NCBI GenBank assembly: GCA_964559835.1
Contig: CAZLJE010000047.1
Coordinates: forward strand, 1-31,951
Direction of reading: 5' to 3'
Source of the DNA: DAISJI01 sp964559835
Lineage (GTDB): Bacteria; Acidobacteriota; Terriglobia; Terriglobales; Acidobacteriaceae
Length of the DNA stretch: 31,951 nucleotides
Shown: positions 30,051 through 31,951 of the stretch, one piece after another
How the letters are laid out: the number at the start of each line of letters is the position of its first letter
How positions within the stretch are numbered: position 1 is the first letter of the stretch
Translations under genes and position numbers: made by a program
The notes under the pieces: generated by a model
What the model was told of the DNA's origin: nothing
The model's database searches: none
The model's input: only the letters and a program-made list of their open reading frames with translations

Positions 30051-30662
30051 TCAATCGCCGGAGACGTGGCTGTAGCGGCCGACGTGGAGCATCTGCTCCC
30101 GCTTTTGCTTCTTCAGGCGGAACTGCCACGCCCACACCGAAGCAGCGACGACCACCAGCAGGCAGACCTCGATGAACACCTTCTCGCCATCCAGGTAGTC
30201 CACCGGCTTGTTGTCCAGATTCTGGTTGGTCAGGATGCCGTGCACGAACAGCAACGCGGCGGCGGGATACACGAGATAGTGGAGCGTCTTCCAGAGCTTG
30301 CGGCCAATCGGGATGCGGTACAACGAAGTGATCACCACGATGACGATGGCGTAAAACGCGATCGCTCCGAGAGTGTTTTCGAACGGCTGCTGCGGCGACC
30401 AGAGTGGGACCAGGATGTCGATCACGCGGAAGTGCGGCGAGCGGATGAACAGCAGAATGATCGGGTGCAGGACGACGAAGCCGAGCACCGAGTACCCGGT
30501 CCATGTATGAAACCGGAACAGGTTGATGTGCTTCTTGTGCGGCCAGTAGCGGACGGGGCTGTAGCGGACCGAGATCAGCAGTCCGAGAAGGATGTTGACG
30601 GTCGCCAGGACGACTGCAACCAGTCCAGCATAGCTACTGAGATCGGTTGCAGTCATGGCCAT
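30051..30662 (-). CDS. Ferric-reductase-like haem transmembrane protein
   Basis: About 203 residues with six hydrophobic segments. The haem-ligand His pairs are visible: HTWTGYSVLGFVVLHPIILL in one helix and LWKTLHYLVYPAAALLFVHGI in another. This matches the FRD/MsrQ-like membrane domain that passes electrons across the membrane. No FAD/NADPH domain follows, so a partner is needed; MsrP is not seen here. The start is at 30662, with an in-frame ATG two codons later. Confidence 0.85.
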   Translation of the reverse strand: MAMTATDLSSYAGLVAVVLATVNILLGLLISVRYSPVRYWPHKKHINLFRFHTWTGYSVLGFVVLHPIILLFIRSPHFRVIDILVPLWSPQQPFENTLGAIAFYAIVIVVITSLYRIPIGRKLWKTLHYLVYPAAALLFVHGILTNQNLDNKPVDYLDGEKVFIEVCLLVVVAASVWAWQFRLKKQKREQMLHVGRYSHVSGD

Positions 30663-30698
30663 TGAGTGATCTGGTGATTGAGTGATTTGTGATTGTGA
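30663..30698. repeat. Heptanucleotide tract (GAGTGAT / TTGTGAT units)
   Basis: GAGTGAT, CTGGTGATT, GAGTGAT, TTGTGATT at 7-9-nt spacing, beginning next to the start codon of the ferric-reductase-like gene. Same word family as 4461 and 22019. Confidence 0.8.
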
Positions 30699-30823
30699 AC
30701 CCGGCGACAGGTAGAAAGTTTAGTGTCGCACCGCTGGGGCTGGGGTAAAGATTTGTAACCGAACCCACCGCTGCCGCGCTGGGCTAACGAATTCCGCCGC
30801 TCCGCGGCTGCATCATGCTGAGA

Positions 30824-31231
30824 TCAATCGGCAATCTTGTGGCCGGTGATTACCGTCATTACAAACGCAATGATGGCCCAGATCCCGGGCAATGCAGTCA
30901 GCACGATGGAAAAAATTACGCCCGCTTTGTACAGCCTGATTCGAGGCTCACCGCGATAGAACACGGTGTCGAATATCCATCCCAAGGTGTAGCAGCAATT
31001 TGCAAGCACGGCATACACGGGAGGGCCAAACAGCATCGCAAGGGGTTCTTCGAAATCGACGCCAGGTTCTACCGCCATAGAACCAAAAAATAAGACCGCA
31101 AACCAAGTCGCGATTCCTACGGCCAACAGATATACATTGAAGTGTACTCGGCGAGCCTCCCACCACTTAAAGATGTCGGATCTGGATTCAATCAACTCGG
31201 GTTTAGCCGGCCATTCGAGTAAGTGTTCCAT
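30824..31231 (-). CDS. Small membrane protein with N-terminal 2TM-like region
   Basis: 135 residues. A polar N-terminus (MEHLLEWPAKPELIESRSDIFKWWEARR) is followed by about three hydrophobic helices (FNVYLLAVGIATWFAVLFFG, PPVYAVLANCCYTLGWIFDTVF, VIFSIVLTALPGIWAIIAFVMTV). No family is recognised with confidence. ATG at 31231 begins 14 bp after the mutase large-subunit stop, so it is probably in the same transcript. Longer frames to 31369 are antisense-like to the mutase coding sequence. Confidence 0.65.
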   Translation of the reverse strand: MEHLLEWPAKPELIESRSDIFKWWEARRVHFNVYLLAVGIATWFAVLFFGSMAVEPGVDFEEPLAMLFGPPVYAVLANCCYTLGWIFDTVFYRGEPRIRLYKAGVIFSIVLTALPGIWAIIAFVMTVITGHKIAD

Positions 31232-31245
31232 TGCAGGGTACGCGG

Positions 31246-31951
31246 TTACGTGATGCTCGCTTCTTCGTACGTCCCGTACACGTCCCGCAGCGCGTCGCAG
31301 ATCTCGCCGACGGTGGCGTAAGCACGGACCGCGTCTACGATGAACGGCATCGTGTTCGCGTCGGAGCAACTGCCGTCTTTCTTGACGACAGGCTCCTGGG
31401 CGGCGGCTTTCTTCAGGGCATCGAGACTGCGGCGGACTTCGTCGTTATCACGGCTTGCGCGCAGCTTGTTCAGCTTGGCGGTCTGCGCGCGGCGGACCGT
31501 CTCGTCGATGTACAAAATCTCGGGCGACTCTTCCTCGACCGTGAACTCGTTGGCCCCGACGACGATCTTCTCTTTTGCTTCTACCGCACGCTGGAACTGG
31601 TAGCTGGCCTCGGCGATCTCCTTTTGCGGATAGCCGCGCTCGATCGCCTTCACCATGCCGCCCATCGCGTCCATCTTCTCGAAGTAATCGAACGCACCCT
31701 TCTCCATGTCGAGCGTGAGTTTCTCGAGGAAGTACGAGCCGCCGAGCGGGTCGATGGTCTGCGTGACGCCGCTCTCGTAAGCGATGATCTGCTGCGTGCG
31801 CAGCGCGATGCGTGCCGCCTCCGCCGTGGGCAGTGCCCAGGCTTCGTCGTACGAGTCGGTGTGCAGCGACTGGGTGCCGCCCAAAACACCCGCCAGCGCC
31901 TGGATGGCAACGCGCGCGATGTTGTTCATCGGCTGCTGCGCCGTCAGCGAC
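31246..31951 (-). CDS. Methylmalonyl-CoA mutase-type large subunit (partial)
   Basis: C-terminal about 235 residues of the catalytic subunit; the N-terminus is beyond the right edge. SLTAQQPMNNIARVAIQALAGVLGGTQSLHTDSYDEAWALPTAEAARIALRTQQII is the conserved TIM-barrel block. TQTIDPLGGSYFLEKLT and RGYPQKEI follow. No B12 domain is fused, consistent with the separate small subunit at 26239-26661. The stop is 14 bp from the small membrane gene. The acyl-CoA specificity (methylmalonyl, isobutyryl or ethylmalonyl) cannot be fixed from this part. Confidence 0.93.
   Translation of the reverse strand, partial: SLTAQQPMNNIARVAIQALAGVLGGTQSLHTDSYDEAWALPTAEAARIALRTQQIIAYESGVTQTIDPLGGSYFLEKLTLDMEKGAFDYFEKMDAMGGMVKAIERGYPQKEIAEASYQFQRAVEAKEKIVVGANEFTVEEESPEILYIDETVRRAQTAKLNKLRASRDNDEVRRSLDALKKAAAQEPVVKKDGSCSDANTMPFIVDAVRAYATVGEICDALRDVYGTYEEASIT

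Overview
This GC-rich window looks like chromosome of an Acidobacteriota member (Terriglobia / Koribacter-like). That is an inference from gene content and style, not a database result. The clues are a bacillithiol-type deacetylase, Ser/Thr kinases with TolB-like and TPR tails, a PMT-type glycosyltransferase with a TPR tail, a split B12-dependent acyl-CoA mutase, and intergenic palindromes built on CCCACCC / GGGTGGG.

Layout. (1) 1-7122, plus strand: a division and cell-wall (dcw) cluster murG(partial)-murC-LolA-like exported protein-small exported ORF-ftsQ-ftsA-ftsZ. It makes lipid II precursors and the Z-ring; murB and ddl are not between murC and ftsQ. (2) 7169-9220, minus: membrane glycosyltransferase. 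(3) 9221-13712: a long gene-poor region into which an IS1595-family transposon of 2,988 bp has inserted (10148-13135). It has 32-nt terminal inverted repeats (26/32 match) and a perfect 8-bp target duplication, AAACTAGC. It carries a frameshifted transposase, a 53-codon antisense ORF and two tandem membrane-anchored passenger proteins of unknown function. This is the best candidate for an undescribed system here. (4) 13713-14951: a penicillin-binding-protein-like transpeptidase. (5) 14972-17358, minus: a Ser/Thr kinase-TolB-TPR protein interrupted by a one-base frameshift. (6) 17634-20147, minus: a small conserved protein, then the group prenyl synthase-small membrane protein-bshB1. (7) 20248-22017: a ParDE-type toxin-antitoxin pair and a stand-alone LigC-type ATP-dependent DNA ligase. 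(8) 22093-24737, minus: methionine/one-carbon enzyme, xseB and an atypical receiver protein. (9) 24931-26109: a beta-propeller-like lipoprotein. (10) 26239-28485, minus: mutase B12 subunit, a PhzF-like protein, an AlkA-like glycosylase and a DUF3185-like protein. (11) 28572-31951: a site-2-type protease with CBS domains, a Cys-rich zinc-binding protein, a ferric-reductase-like haem membrane protein, a small membrane protein and the large mutase subunit (partial).

A second theme is the set of short iterated tracts at gene boundaries. Most have a 7-nt period, the unit differs from locus to locus, and several are arranged as inverted arms. They resemble the STRR heptanucleotide repeats known from filamentous cyanobacteria. 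Several supply the stop codon, and sometimes the last or first codons, of the adjacent gene.
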